A DNA stretch of 64,000 bases from Burkholderiales bacterium (lineage in GTDB: Bacteria; Pseudomonadota; Gammaproteobacteria; Burkholderiales; SG8-41). Below are positions 40,997-50,536 of this stretch, piece by piece (the first letter of the stretch is position 1; every line of letters starts with the position of its first letter). The translations under genes and the position numbers were made by a program. Below the pieces are notes generated by a model that searched no databases, was not told the origin of the DNA, and was given only the letters and a program-made list of their open reading frames with translations. The stretch is from the NCBI GenBank assembly GCA_019749945.1, contig JAIEPF010000010.1, positions 62,001-126,000 on the forward strand, given 5' to 3'.

Positions 40997-43900
40997 TCAG
41001 CTGCCGAGACGCTTGCCGATCAACCGCTGAAACGCCGCGGCATCGGCCGGCTTTGCGTAGAAAAATCCCTGCGCCAGGTCGCAGCCGGCATTGATCAGGA
41101 AGTCCCGTTGTTCGCGGGTTTCGACGCCCTCGGCGACAACCTTGACGCCGAGGTTGTGCGCCAGCGCAATGATCGCCGTGGTCAGCGCGGCATCGTTGCG
41201 ATCGGTGGTGACATCATGCACGAAGGATTTGTCGATTTTCAGGCGGTCGATCGGGAACCGTTTCAGGTAAGACAGGCTGGAGTATCCCGTGCCGAAATCG
41301 TCCATCGCGAGATGCGCCCCCAGATCCCTGATCTTTTTCAGGATCTCAAGGCCGCCTTCAAGGTCCGTCATCACCATGCTCTCGGTGATTTCGAGTTCCA
41401 GTGACTGCGCGGGCAGGCCGGAAGCATCCAGCGCATTGCGGATCAGCCCGATCAGGTTCTTGTCGCGCAGCTGGCGCGCCGACAGATTCACCGCCATCAG
41501 CAGCGGCGGCAGGCCGGTTTTTCCGAATGCGGTGTTTTGCGCGCAGGCGGCGTTGATCACCCATTCGCCGATAGGCACGATCTGACCGGATTCCTCGGCG
41601 AGCGGAATGAACTGCGACGGGGTGATCAGGCCGAACTCCGGGTGCTGCCAGCGGATCAGCGCCTCGGCGCCCAGGACGGCGCCGGTCTGCAGGTCGACCT
41701 GCGGCTGGTAGTGCAGCAGGAACTGCCGGCGTTCCAGTGCCTGCCGCAGGTTGTTGGTCAGCGTGACCCGCTGGACAATCGTGTCGTTCATGCCGCGGGT
41801 GTAAAAACGCGAGGCGTTTTTGCCTTCTTCCTTGGCCTTGTACATCGCGATGTCGGCGTATTTGAGCAGCGCGCCGGCTTCCTCGCCGTCATCCGGACAG
41901 ACACTGATGCCGATGCTGCAGGTCAGGGTGATTTCGTGGGTCTGGATCGGAATCGGCCGCAGCACCGATTCCATGATGCGGGTGACGGCATCGGAGATGT
42001 CTTCGATGCGTTCCTGATCATTGAGCACGATCACGAACTCGTCGCCGCCGAGTCGGCCCACCGTGTCGCCTTCGCGGACGATGGCGGCGAGGCGGTTGCC
42101 GGTCAGTTTCAGCACCTGATCGCCGGTGGCATGACCAAAACCGTCGTTGATCATCTTGAAACCGTCGAGATCGATGAACAGCACCCCCACCTTCTGGCCG
42201 CGCCGTTTTGCCTGGATGGCGGCCAGTTGCAGCCGGTCCATCAGCAGCCCCCGGTTGGCGAGGCCGGTCAGCAGGTCGTGGGTGGCGCGGCGCTCCAGTT
42301 CGTTCTGGTAATTGCGGGCTTCGGTGATGTCGTTCAGCACGCCGACGAAATGGGTGACCCGGTTGTTGTGGTCCCTCACCGGCGCTATGTAGAGCTCGTT
42401 CCAGAACAGGTCGCCGCTCTTGTGGTAATTGCGCAGGACAACACGCCCTTCCGCCTGTTCGCGGATCAGCGTGCGCAGTTTTTTCAGGTCCGGCTGGTCA
42501 CGGTCCTCCCGCTGCAGGAAACGGCAGTTCTGGCCCATCACTTCCGCGGTCGTGTATCCGGTCATCCGCTCGAAAGCGGGGTTGGCGTAAATGATCGGAT
42601 GATCGACCTGCTGGTAATCGGTGATCAGGATTGCGTTGACGCTGGACTCGATCGCGCGCTCACGCAGGCGCAGCGCTTCTTCGCGCTGCACCCGCCGGTT
42701 GATGTCGCGGAAAAAAACCGATAAACCCGACTCGCAGGGCGAGACGCGGATGTCGAACCAGGTGTGCAGCGGCGGATAATATTCGACGAACTCTATGGTT
42801 TTCTGTTCGCGCAGCGCGCGGTGGTACTGGTGATAGATTTCCGTGTCCACCGCTTCGGGAAATTCATCCCAGATGCTCCGGTGCAGCAGATCCGCCGTGT
42901 TGCGCCTGAGCAATTCCCCGGCCTTCGGGGTCAGGTAGGTGAAGCGCCAACCTTCGTCCAGTACATAAAAGGCGTCGGTAATGCTCTCGAGGATGCGTTG
43001 CGTTTCGGATTTGGCCTGTGACAGCGCCACCGAAGCAGTGCGCTGGTCGCTGATTGCGGAAACCAGCGCCTGGTTGGCACGGCTCAGTGCGCTGGACCGT
43101 TCCCTGCCGAGGATCAGGGCCAGCGAGGCGATGGCCGCGAGCAGGCTGATCAGGATGCCGGAAGCGAGGACCAGCAGCGGTTTTTGATGATCAAGCTGTT
43201 GTTCAAATGCGGGCAGTGAACTGACGTGCACGCTCCAGGTCTGCCCGTACAGTGCCAGCGCAATGGTGCGCTGGAACAGCGGCGGGTGGCCGGCACTCTT
43301 GCTGTCCGCCGTGGCACTGTCGTGGAGCAGGGTATCCGCGGCACCCCCGGTGCCGTCGAAGACGGCGACACGCAGATCCCGGTAAGAATCACCGAGTGCG
43401 CCGCGGATGAAGTCATTCATGCGGAATGGCGCGTAGACGTAGCCGGCCAGCGCCGTGCGGCGCGTTTCCGTGGTGTCCGCCGGACGGCCTTTCACGTAAT
43501 GGGGCTCGTACATCAGGAAGCCGGGCTGCCGGTCGGCGTCGGTTTCCTGCAGCAGGATCACTTTGCGGGTGATCGTGGTTTTTCCGGTATCCCTGGCCTG
43601 CGCCATGGCCTGGCGCCTGACCGGGTCGGAGTACATGTCGTAACCGAGGACGCGCGTATTGCGCCCGGTAAACGGCTCCAGGTAAACGATCGCGGCATAT
43701 TCGTCGCGGACTCCGGCGGGCCACAGCCTGTATTCGGGAAACCCCTCGGCGCGTATCGCGGCCTGGTGCGCGGACAGTTCGTCGGGGCTTAAGCGTCGCG
43801 CGAAACCGACGCCCTGGATGCCGGGATAACGTTCATCCAGATTCAGGGCCGCGATGTAGCTCCGCCATTCGGCGCGATTGACAACATCGGAGGCGCTGAG

Positions 43901-44245
43901 CAAGCCGGCGCTGCCGCGCAGCACCTGTTCGTAACCGGACAGGCGTGATTCGATACGCAAAGGAATTTCTGCAGCCCTGGCGCGGAAGTGATTTGCCAGT
44001 TCCTGCTGTTCCAGTTCCCTGGCGAGATACCAGCCAGCCAGGGTCAGCGCCAGGAAAAAAGCGGCGACATATGCCGCGGCGATCCGGTTGCGTCCCAGGC
44101 CGAACACCGGAAAGGAATCTGCCTTGCTCAAAATTTTAATCCCTGTTGCCAAGTCATAAACATCTTGTGCCGGAGAGTATGCGGCAAATGTGCCTGATGT
44201 TGAATATCCTGACGTATTGGCTGTGTTGATTGGCAAATCAGCCAA
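40997..44245 (-). CDS. CHASE-PAS-GGDEF-EAL membrane sensor
   Basis: A 1082-aa dual c-di-GMP protein. A first membrane segment lies at about residues 56-75, then a periplasmic CHASE domain (about 90-340; GIQGVGFARRLSP, TITRKVILLQETD), a second membrane segment at about 355-380, and two PAS domains (about 410-670). The GGDEF domain has active site RLGGDEFVIVL with an I-site REGD five residues before it. The EAL domain has LGAEALIRWQHPEFG, IELEITES-like LELEITESM, DDFGTGYSSLSYL and VVAEGVET. Both catalytic sites look active. The N-terminal 45 residues before the first membrane segment may be overextended. Confidence 0.88.
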   Translation of the reverse strand: MADLPINTANTSGYSTSGTFAAYSPAQDVYDLATGIKILSKADSFPVFGLGRNRIAAAYVAAFFLALTLAGWYLARELEQQELANHFRARAAEIPLRIESRLSGYEQVLRGSAGLLSASDVVNRAEWRSYIAALNLDERYPGIQGVGFARRLSPDELSAHQAAIRAEGFPEYRLWPAGVRDEYAAIVYLEPFTGRNTRVLGYDMYSDPVRRQAMAQARDTGKTTITRKVILLQETDADRQPGFLMYEPHYVKGRPADTTETRRTALAGYVYAPFRMNDFIRGALGDSYRDLRVAVFDGTGGAADTLLHDSATADSKSAGHPPLFQRTIALALYGQTWSVHVSSLPAFEQQLDHQKPLLVLASGILISLLAAIASLALILGRERSSALSRANQALVSAISDQRTASVALSQAKSETQRILESITDAFYVLDEGWRFTYLTPKAGELLRRNTADLLHRSIWDEFPEAVDTEIYHQYHRALREQKTIEFVEYYPPLHTWFDIRVSPCESGLSVFFRDINRRVQREEALRLRERAIESSVNAILITDYQQVDHPIIYANPAFERMTGYTTAEVMGQNCRFLQREDRDQPDLKKLRTLIREQAEGRVVLRNYHKSGDLFWNELYIAPVRDHNNRVTHFVGVLNDITEARNYQNELERRATHDLLTGLANRGLLMDRLQLAAIQAKRRGQKVGVLFIDLDGFKMINDGFGHATGDQVLKLTGNRLAAIVREGDTVGRLGGDEFVIVLNDQERIEDISDAVTRIMESVLRPIPIQTHEITLTCSIGISVCPDDGEEAGALLKYADIAMYKAKEEGKNASRFYTRGMNDTIVQRVTLTNNLRQALERRQFLLHYQPQVDLQTGAVLGAEALIRWQHPEFGLITPSQFIPLAEESGQIVPIGEWVINAACAQNTAFGKTGLPPLLMAVNLSARQLRDKNLIGLIRNALDASGLPAQSLELEITESMVMTDLEGGLEILKKIRDLGAHLAMDDFGTGYSSLSYLKRFPIDRLKIDKSFVHDVTTDRNDAALTTAIIALAHNLGVKVVAEGVETREQRDFLINAGCDLAQGFFYAKPADAAAFQRLIGKRLGS

Positions 44246-44312
44246 TGCCGATTATTCTAGGGCATGGAGACGGTCGCAAGTCCTGCGGCGCAAACAATGA
44301 TCGGAGAGCGGC

Positions 44313-45302
44313 ATGCTGCATCTGTCTTTTTCGACCAAATACATGCTGCGGGCGCTGCTCGCGGTGCTGATGTTTCCGGCAGCGGGAGCCGGATATGCGG
44401 CAGACCTGTTTCCCGTACGGCCGCTGCGCATGCTGGTGGGTTATCCCGCGGGCGGTCCGAATGACATCACCGCACGCATTACCGCCGAGTACCTGTCGAA
44501 CGTGCTGGGACAGCAGGTGATTGTCGATAATCGGGCGGGAGCGGGCGGGACCATTTCGGCAACAATCCTGTCGCAGGCGGCTCCCGACGGTTACACCCTC
44601 GGCCTTTGCGCCAACGGGGAAATGGCCATTGCACCCAACCTGCGCCTGAAAATGCCGTACGATCCGCTGCGTGATTTTGCGCCGGTCAGCCGTGTCGGCG
44701 CCGGCCATCTGGCGCTGGTGGTGCCGGTGGCGCTGCCGGCCAAAACGACCGCGGATTTTGTCGGTCTGGCGAAAGCGAAGCCTGGCGCACTCAATTTTGC
44801 GTCTTCCGGCACCGGTTCGACGGCGCATCTGGCGGGGGAATTGTTCAAGGCGATGGCGAAGATCGACATTGTGCATGTACCGTACAAGGGGGCGGCGCCG
44901 GCGCTGGCGGATGTGATTGGCGCCCAGGTGCAGATGCTGATCACCGGTTATTCCGGCGTGGTGCCGCACGCCAGGGCGGGGCGCCTGCGCGTACTGGCCG
45001 TCACCGGGGCGCAGCGGCTCAAGGCGGCTCCGGAAGTGCCGACCATCGGTGAAGCACTGCCCGGATATGAAGTCAATTCCTGGTACGGCGTTTTCGCACC
45101 GGCGGCGACGCCGCGCGCGCTGCTCGAGCGTTTCCAGCGTGAAATCGCGGCGATGACGAGAACGCCGGCGGTGATTGCGCGCATGGTTGCGCTGGGCATC
45201 GAACCCGAGGGCAACACCGGCAAGGAACTGGCGGAGCAGATGAAGCAGGAGATCGCCAAGTGGCGCAAGGTGGTCGAGGTCGCGGGCGTGGCGAAGGAGT
45301 AG
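44313..45302 (+). CDS. Bug/TctC-family periplasmic substrate-binding protein
   Basis: A 329-aa receptor with a signal peptide (hydrophobic about residues 10-29, AAGAGYAADL). Family signatures: PVRPLRMLVGYPAGGPND, NRAGAGGTISA, PDGYTLGLCANG, LNFASSGTGSTAHL, HVPYKGAAPALADV. A GGAGA site precedes the start. It is convergent with the frameshifted oxidoreductase gene 10 bases later. The ligand is a small carboxylate of unknown identity. It is distinct in sequence from the receptor at 8769-9734. Confidence 0.9.
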   Translation: MLHLSFSTKYMLRALLAVLMFPAAGAGYAADLFPVRPLRMLVGYPAGGPNDITARITAEYLSNVLGQQVIVDNRAGAGGTISATILSQAAPDGYTLGLCANGEMAIAPNLRLKMPYDPLRDFAPVSRVGAGHLALVVPVALPAKTTADFVGLAKAKPGALNFASSGTGSTAHLAGELFKAMAKIDIVHVPYKGAAPALADVIGAQVQMLITGYSGVVPHARAGRLRVLAVTGAQRLKAAPEVPTIGEALPGYEVNSWYGVFAPAATPRALLERFQREIAAMTRTPAVIARMVALGIEPEGNTGKELAEQMKQEIAKWRKVVEVAGVAKE

Positions 45303-45312
45303 CCGCTGCTTT

Positions 45313-46667
45313 TCAGTCCCGGTTATCGCGCCAGCGGTACCACTGGTACATTGCCCGCTGGCCGACGCGGCGAAATGCCGCGAGGGGGAAACGCGGCAAT
45401 GGTGTCGCCACCGGCGGTGCCGGGTTTGCCCCGGGGTCACCGGCAATGACGCCGGCGAGCAGTTTTCCCGCATACAACCCGTAGGCCACGCCGCTGCCCT
45501 GGTAACCGAGGGCGTAATGTACTGACGGATCATCGGCTGCGTGATGGATGTGCGGCAGAAAATCCGCCGTCAGGCAGACCCAGCCCCACCAGTCATGCTC
45601 CACCGTGATGTCGCGCAATGCGGGCAGTTTTGCCTTGAGTTCCGCGAGCAGGAAATCGCGCTGTCGCGCGTGGCCGCGTGGGTCATCGCTGACCAGGCCG
45701 CGGCCGCCGAACAGGATGCGGTCATCAGGCAGGCGGCGCCAGTAATAGAGCAGGTTGCGGGTATCGGTCAGCACATGGCTGCTGCGGAAAGCGCTGGCAT
45801 TTTTTTCCGCCGCCGTCATCGGTCGGGTGACAATGATGTGCGACAGCACCGGCAGTGTGGTGCCGCGTACGCAGGCGTGCAGGTGTTCGGGCGTGTAGCC
45901 GTTGCTGGCGAGCACCACGCTGCGCGCCCGCACGCTGCCGTGCACTGTGGTCAGCACGTGGGTGGCGCCGGTTTTTTCCAGCCGGTGACGCCGCTGGCGC
46001 CGTGCACCGTTGCGCCTGCCGCACGCGCCAGTCCGAGCATGCCGTAGGCGAGTTTCAGCGGATGCACCGCCAGTGCGTCCGGAAAACGCAGCGCACCGTG
46101 CGCCTCGCCGCCGCCGATGTGTTCGTCACGCAGCTGTGCAGCGGTCAGGAATTGGGCCGGGTAGTCGAATTCACGCTGCAGCAGTTCGACTTCGCGCACC
46201 AGCGCCGCGGCGCGGCTGGCGCGGTGTGCAATCTTCAGGTGTCCGGCCTCGGTGCCGCCGCCGGTGATGTTGCCTTCCCGCAGCACGTCGCGCACGTTCT
46301 GCACAGCAGCCAGGCTTTCAGCGAATACGCGGCGCGCGATGTCGCGTCCCCATAATTCGATCATCCGCGCGTAACCATGGCGGCCGATGGCAGCGCGCGC
46401 GAACCCGCCGTTGCGCCCGCTGCAGCCCCAGCCGGGGCGATTGGCCTCGAGCACCATGGCTTTGATGCCGTACGTTTTGGCGAGATGCCAGGCGCAGGAC
46501 AGGCCGGTGTAACCGCTGCCGATGATGGCGACATCGGTGTCTGCTGCGGGCGGCGCAATGCCGTCATCGGGCGGGGCCGGACCGGCGGTGGCGGTCCAGT
46601 ACGAGGACATGTGTGGCGCACCCGTGCCGGGCGAGCATGCAGTCAGCGGATCGTAGGTGTTGGACAC
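45313..46667 (-). pseudogene. FAD-dependent oxidoreductase (DadA/PuuB-like) with a frameshift
   Basis: Two adjacent minus-strand frames encode one protein. The N-terminal part (45951-46667) has the start MSNTYDPLTACSPG and the FAD motif VAIIGSGYTGLSCAWHLA plus the R-N-G-G element SGRNGGF. The C-terminal part (45313-45957) has RARSVVLASNGYTPEHL, YYWRRLPDDRILFGGRG and the closing GYQGSGVAYGLYAGKL. The break is at a run of six A (T6 on the plus strand, 45972-45977). One more A, or a -1 slip, restores GWKKTGATHVLT. It may be a pseudogene, a homopolymer sequencing error, or slippage. All catalytic-fold elements are otherwise intact. Confidence 0.8.
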
Positions 46668-47037
46668 GATGGCAGCGATGCAGATTTCCGGTGCTGGGGG
46701 TCAGTGTGAATAACGCACTTGCCGGATTTTATCCGGCATTGATGCGGAAACATTACCCGGCGCGGGGCCAGCCCGGGGAAACCGGTTGCTTGTTGTCCTT
46801 GTCAGGCGACAGGCCCCCGTTCACCTGCGGGCGGGATCTGCATGGGATGGGCGTCGTTGCGGGGCGACGTTTCTGGTCATGGCCGACATTCGATAAAAGA
46901 ATGTAAATTATTGTTTTTATTAACAAATAATGTTCTGGCATGGCATCTGCAGATGCCGGGGTGAACAGTCAGGCCGCGCAGTTACGGGCCGTTGCACGAC
47001 CGATCGTAAACAACAAGCGGCAGAAAGGAGCAGCAAC
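46668..47037. other. Intergenic region upstream of the entericidin-like gene
   Basis: These 370 bases contain no convincing gene. An AT-rich stretch at about 46896-46932 holds an imperfect inverted repeat (TTATTGTTT and AACAAATAA) and is the likely promoter region for the small stress genes downstream. Nothing else was recognised. Confidence 0.45.
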
Positions 47038-47181
47038 ATGAAAAAAACCACGGCACTGTTGGCCTTGCTGATGCTGGGCGTCCTGGCGGGTTGCAACACC
47101 ATGCAGGGCATGGGCCAGGACATCGAACGCGGTGGCGAAAAACTGCAGGATTCCGCCAGGCAGACCCAGGAAAAAATGTAG
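47038..47181 (+). CDS. ecnB: Entericidin-like small lipoprotein
   Basis: A 47-aa lipoprotein starting at ATG 47038 after AAAGGAG. The signal peptide MKKTTALLALLMLGVLAGCN has a lipobox (LAGC, Cys19). The mature part reads NTMQGMGQDIERGGEKLQDS, which is characteristic of entericidin A/B. These are envelope-stress induced lipoproteins of the ecnAB antidote/toxin pair in enterics. Only one copy is present. The CsbD-like gene 52 bases downstream is also a stress gene, so they may be coexpressed. Confidence 0.85.
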   Translation: MKKTTALLALLMLGVLAGCNTMQGMGQDIERGGEKLQDSARQTQEKM

Positions 47182-47233
47182 CGCCTCGGGTCGGCGGATT
47201 CGCATGTCAATCAATTCAACAGAAGGAGCACTC

Positions 47234-47518
47234 ATGAACTGGGATCGCATCGAAGGCGACTGGAAGAAGGTCAAGGGCACCGTCCGCGAGCGGTGGGGGC
47301 GCTTGTCGGATGACCATCTCGAGCGGATAGCCGGCACACGCGACCTGCTGGTCGGCGGCATCCAGCAATCCTACGGTATTGCCCGCGAAGAGGCGGAGCG
47401 CCAGGTGATGGCCTGGGAAATGCGCAATGCATTTCTGGACACCGGCCAGCGTAATGCGAAGACGGAGAGCAGCGACAGGCACTGCTCAGCGGCGGGCGGC
47501 ATTGCTCCGTCGCAATGA
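47234..47518 (+). CDS. csbD: CsbD-family stress protein
   Basis: A 94-aa protein starting MNWDRIEGDWKKVKGTVRER at 47234, after AGAAGGAG. The first about 60 residues are a standard CsbD/YjbJ domain (WGRLSDDHLERIAGTRDLLV, QQSYGIAREEAERQV). The remaining about 34 residues (NAKTESSDRHCSAAGGIAPS) are unlike the family, whose members usually end near 60-70 aa. CsbD proteins are abundant general-stress proteins of unknown mechanism. It follows the entericidin gene. Confidence 0.85.
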   Translation: MNWDRIEGDWKKVKGTVRERWGRLSDDHLERIAGTRDLLVGGIQQSYGIAREEAERQVMAWEMRNAFLDTGQRNAKTESSDRHCSAAGGIAPSQ

Positions 47519-47539
47519 CGGGTGGTGCAATGCCGTTTT

Positions 47540-48610
47540 TTACGCTGCTTTTTTGCGGTTTTTTTCCAGCCAGCTGTCGACCAGCGCGACCGTGTCATCG
47601 ACCGCGGCGAGTTGCATGCCTTTTTGCGCGGCGACGGTTTTGACCAGGCGGTCTACGCGCTCGATGTTGGGCGCGCCGGCGGCCAGTGCGCGGGCGGCGG
47701 ATGAGGGGCTGCCCAGCGACAGCGCGGCATTGGCGTATTTTTCGAAGGGCACCAGGTTCTTTTCGCTGGCACCGAGCGAAACGCACAGCCGGACCACCCA
47801 GTCATAGACGTCGCGCGAGGCTTTGGCATCGCTGTGCACGGCATCCTTGATCGGACGCATTTCGTCCTTTTGCACGCAGCGGTAGTTGCCGGCGATCAGC
47901 ATCGCCCATTTCGCCAGCGGCACGAATACCGAGTCATGGACCTTGAGCTTGACCGGCAGCTCTATTTTTTTGCCGTCGCCCGGATCAAAACGGATGGCCT
48001 CGATATCGGCTTCAAGCTGGCGCAGGATGGCGGTGTGCGCATCGGAGTCGAAACGCGCGGCCTTGAAATTGGTCGGCAGCCGCACCTGCAGCACGTTGAC
48101 TTTTTCCTCGGGCGGACGGAAGGCCTGCGGGTCGGGGCTGCACAGTGTCAGTGTTTTCGGATCAAAGTTGTCCCACACCGAACTGTCGGTGAAGCAGTCG
48201 CGGCAGGCATCGGCATCAAGACCCGGGATGCGTTTCAGGTAAGGCAGGGGCGGCATGTTCATGATCGACATGCAGGGCACGCGGGATTTTGCGATCTTGT
48301 CGAGCAGTTCACGCACGCCGGGGGCGCGGTACTGCGGCTCCTGCATCGCCAGCGCGATCAGGTCATAGTCGGCCGGATTGGCGGAGTCGGGGCCGCCGGC
48401 GGAGAGTTTGCCCGGCAGCTCACGCGAACGGATTTCAACCAGGCCTTCGCGGCCCTTGATCGGCATGCGCACGATGGCGCCTTCCTTGTTGAACAGTTCG
48501 GCTTCGGCAGGGAGGCAGATCATCTTGACGGTATGTCCGGCGAGCAGCAGCTTGGTGGCCAGCAGTGAACCGTAAGAGGCCCCAAGAATCAGGATTTTGT
48601 AGGTACGCAT
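47540..48610 (-). CDS. Ketopantoate-reductase-like NAD(P)-binding protein
   Basis: A 356-aa protein behind a GAGGAG site. The N-terminal Rossmann motif is ILILGASYGSLLATKLLLAG (about residues 6-25), like ApbA/PanE but with GxSxGS instead of GxGAVG. The middle segment AMQEPQYRAPGVRELLDKIA matches the family layout. The C-terminal helical domain (VPLAKWAMLIAGNYRC) replaces the usual PanE K-N-N catalytic signature, which I could not find intact. A true pantoate role is therefore uncertain. It is a member of a longer, uncharacterised branch found in proteobacteria. Confidence 0.7.
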   Translation of the reverse strand: MRTYKILILGASYGSLLATKLLLAGHTVKMICLPAEAELFNKEGAIVRMPIKGREGLVEIRSRELPGKLSAGGPDSANPADYDLIALAMQEPQYRAPGVRELLDKIAKSRVPCMSIMNMPPLPYLKRIPGLDADACRDCFTDSSVWDNFDPKTLTLCSPDPQAFRPPEEKVNVLQVRLPTNFKAARFDSDAHTAILRQLEADIEAIRFDPGDGKKIELPVKLKVHDSVFVPLAKWAMLIAGNYRCVQKDEMRPIKDAVHSDAKASRDVYDWVVRLCVSLGASEKNLVPFEKYANAALSLGSPSSAARALAAGAPNIERVDRLVKTVAAQKGMQLAAVDDTVALVDSWLEKNRKKAA

Positions 48611-48812
48611 GGAAAACTCCTCATGTGAAATGAATCTGCCGGCCGGCGCGGATTTTGGTTTTTTCGCAGCCTGGCCGCAGACAAAGCAGCCGCAATGGTA
48701 GTCAGTTCATTGATCTGGTGCAATGACGCACCACAAGATGAAATGGCGCGTTATCGCCGCGGCGCAGCATTTGCAGCGGGTTGGCGGGGGACGGGATGCG
48801 CCGGAGCTGTGT

Positions 48813-49418
48813 TCAGTGATACGGAATGCCGCGGCCGACAACGGTGAATCTGCCGTCGCTTCCGGAGCGGACGGCCACGATTTCATTTTCTGCCGGCGAG
48901 ATGCCGGTCAGCGCCAGGATGTTGACGCCGTGCGTAACCAGCACCAGATTGCCGCCGGTGACCGGCTGTGCAAGTGATTTGCGGATTTCGCTGATCTGCT
49001 GCGGCCGGCGCGCGGGAGTTTCAAACGTGTTGTCGAGAGCGGGCCAGGGCCGCACTCTGCCGAATGCGAGTTGGGCGGTTTCCAGGCAGCGGCACCAGCG
49101 GCTTGAGCGCACTGCAGCAACGGGAATGCCGAGTTGCTTCAGTGCGCTGCCCAGACGCCGCGCATCTTCGCGTCCGGCCGGACTCAGGTTGCGCTGGGTG
49201 GCGCAGTTTTGCAGATCGAAGCCCGGCGGGTCGCCGACACCGGGTTCGGTGGCGGCGTGACGTATCAGCAGCACATGGCCGCCGGATTGAAGCTGTTGCC
49301 ACAACGCTGTTTCAGTATCACCGGTTGCAGCCCGCACCGGCAGCACAATGGCCGACAGCGCAGCCATCAACAGCAGGAGCCGCCGCCGGCGCCTAATCAA
49401 TGACGCCGATCCTGCCAT
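48813..49418 (-). CDS. Exported histidine phosphatase
   Basis: A 201-aa histidine-phosphatase-superfamily protein with an Arg-rich start and signal segment (RRRRRLLLLMAALSAIVLPV, cleavage near VRAA). The catalytic motif is LLIRHAATEPG (RHA, about residues 52-54). Further elements are the second arginine in SSRWCRCLETA and the second histidine in LVLVTHGVNILAL. Catalytic residues look complete. It acts in the periplasm on an unknown phosphoester. Its start overlaps the end of the beta-propeller gene upstream by 26 bases, so the two are translationally linked. Confidence 0.82.
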   Translation of the reverse strand: MAGSASLIRRRRRLLLLMAALSAIVLPVRAATGDTETALWQQLQSGGHVLLIRHAATEPGVGDPPGFDLQNCATQRNLSPAGREDARRLGSALKQLGIPVAAVRSSRWCRCLETAQLAFGRVRPWPALDNTFETPARRPQQISEIRKSLAQPVTGGNLVLVTHGVNILALTGISPAENEIVAVRSGSDGRFTVVGRGIPYH

Positions 49419-50373
49419 TGTGCGATCCGGTATACCACACGCGGCTGCCGTCGGTGGTCAGCTTGCGGATGCCGGTATTGGACGACGACAGCTTGATGGT
49501 CTGCATGGTGATGTTCGAGGGGTCAAAGCGGATCAGCGAGTCCAGCTTGATCTGGTTGACCCAGACGATGCCGGTGTCGTCGACGGCGACTGCATAAGCC
49601 CCCGCATTGCCGCCGGGCAGCGGATAGACGTCGGCAACCCTGTTGGCGACAGGATCAACCTTGACCAGCCGGCCATTGCCAAATAACGTGACCCACAGCA
49701 TGCCGTCAGGGGCTGTGGCGATGCGGCGCGGCCGGGAGCCGCGCCCCATGTCCAGTTCGGTAATTTTGCCGGCCCGCGGATCGAGGCGTCCCAGCTTGTC
49801 ATCGCCGCTGCGGCACCACCAGATATTGCCGGCGCGGTCGACGGTGATCCCGCTCGGATTGCCCGAGGTTTCATATTCGGCGATCCTGCCGGTGAGGATG
49901 TCGACGCTGCCGATCCGGTTGCCGGTTTGCATGGTGAACCACAGGGTCTCGCCGTCGTTGCCGAGCGCCAGGGTATGCGGCCCGCTGTTGCTGCCGGAAG
50001 GTACCGAAAATTCAGCAATCGCACCGGTCGAAGGTTTGAGTTTGCCGATCGTGCCGTTGCCGTACCCGGTAGTCCAGACCATGCCCTTGGGATCAACAAT
50101 CACACTGTTGGGCTGGTGGCCTCCCGGGAGATCCCAATCCTTGAAGCCCTGTGTTTTCGGATCGAAACGCACCAGTTTGTTCTCATTCGGCACCGCGATA
50201 TAGACGCTGCCGTCGGGGGACACCGCCGAACTCCGCGCAAACATCGGTCTCGGCAACGGCCATTCGCTGACCCTGGCCGGGACAACCGGCGCTTGTGCCG
50301 CATCACCGGCTGCGGCCGGGGTGGCCAGGCACAGGCAGGCGGCGAGCGCTGCAATTTTTCGCAACATGGCCAT
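49393..50373 (-). CDS. Exported beta-propeller protein, streptogramin-lyase-like
   Basis: A 326-aa protein with a signal peptide (LRKIAALAACLCLATPAAAG). The mature part contains six or seven propeller blades, each with the pattern xx(V/L)WxTxxxNGxIG(K/R)(L/V)DP: for example GMVWTTGYGNGTIGKL, TLWFTMQTGNRIGSV, IWWCRSGDDKLGRL, MLWVTLFGNGRLVKV and RVWYTGSHNGRIGVI. The catalytic His/Glu of true virginiamycin B lyase could not be located, so it is best called a periplasmic propeller of the Vgb/SMP-30-like fold. It overlaps the phosphatase gene by 26 bases. Confidence 0.8.
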   Translation of the reverse strand: MAMLRKIAALAACLCLATPAAAGDAAQAPVVPARVSEWPLPRPMFARSSAVSPDGSVYIAVPNENKLVRFDPKTQGFKDWDLPGGHQPNSVIVDPKGMVWTTGYGNGTIGKLKPSTGAIAEFSVPSGSNSGPHTLALGNDGETLWFTMQTGNRIGSVDILTGRIAEYETSGNPSGITVDRAGNIWWCRSGDDKLGRLDPRAGKITELDMGRGSRPRRIATAPDGMLWVTLFGNGRLVKVDPVANRVADVYPLPGGNAGAYAVAVDDTGIVWVNQIKLDSLIRFDPSNITMQTIKLSSSNTGIRKLTTDGSRVWYTGSHNGRIGVID

Positions 50374-50536
50374 TTTCGGCTGGACGGACGGCTAGGGGTT
50401 GTCCGGGGTTGGATTCGTAATTTCCGGGATTATAGCCTTGGGCGTTTCCGGGCGATGACGCCGCCGGGCGGCAATTCTGCTATCGTGGGCTCAGTCCGGG
50501 CCGCTGTGCACCGGGCAGGCCACGGGGGACGAGGCT

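Noticed and set aside
49393-50373. Streptogramin resistance lyase
   Set aside because: The fold matches, but the catalytic His/Glu set could not be found and the protein is exported.
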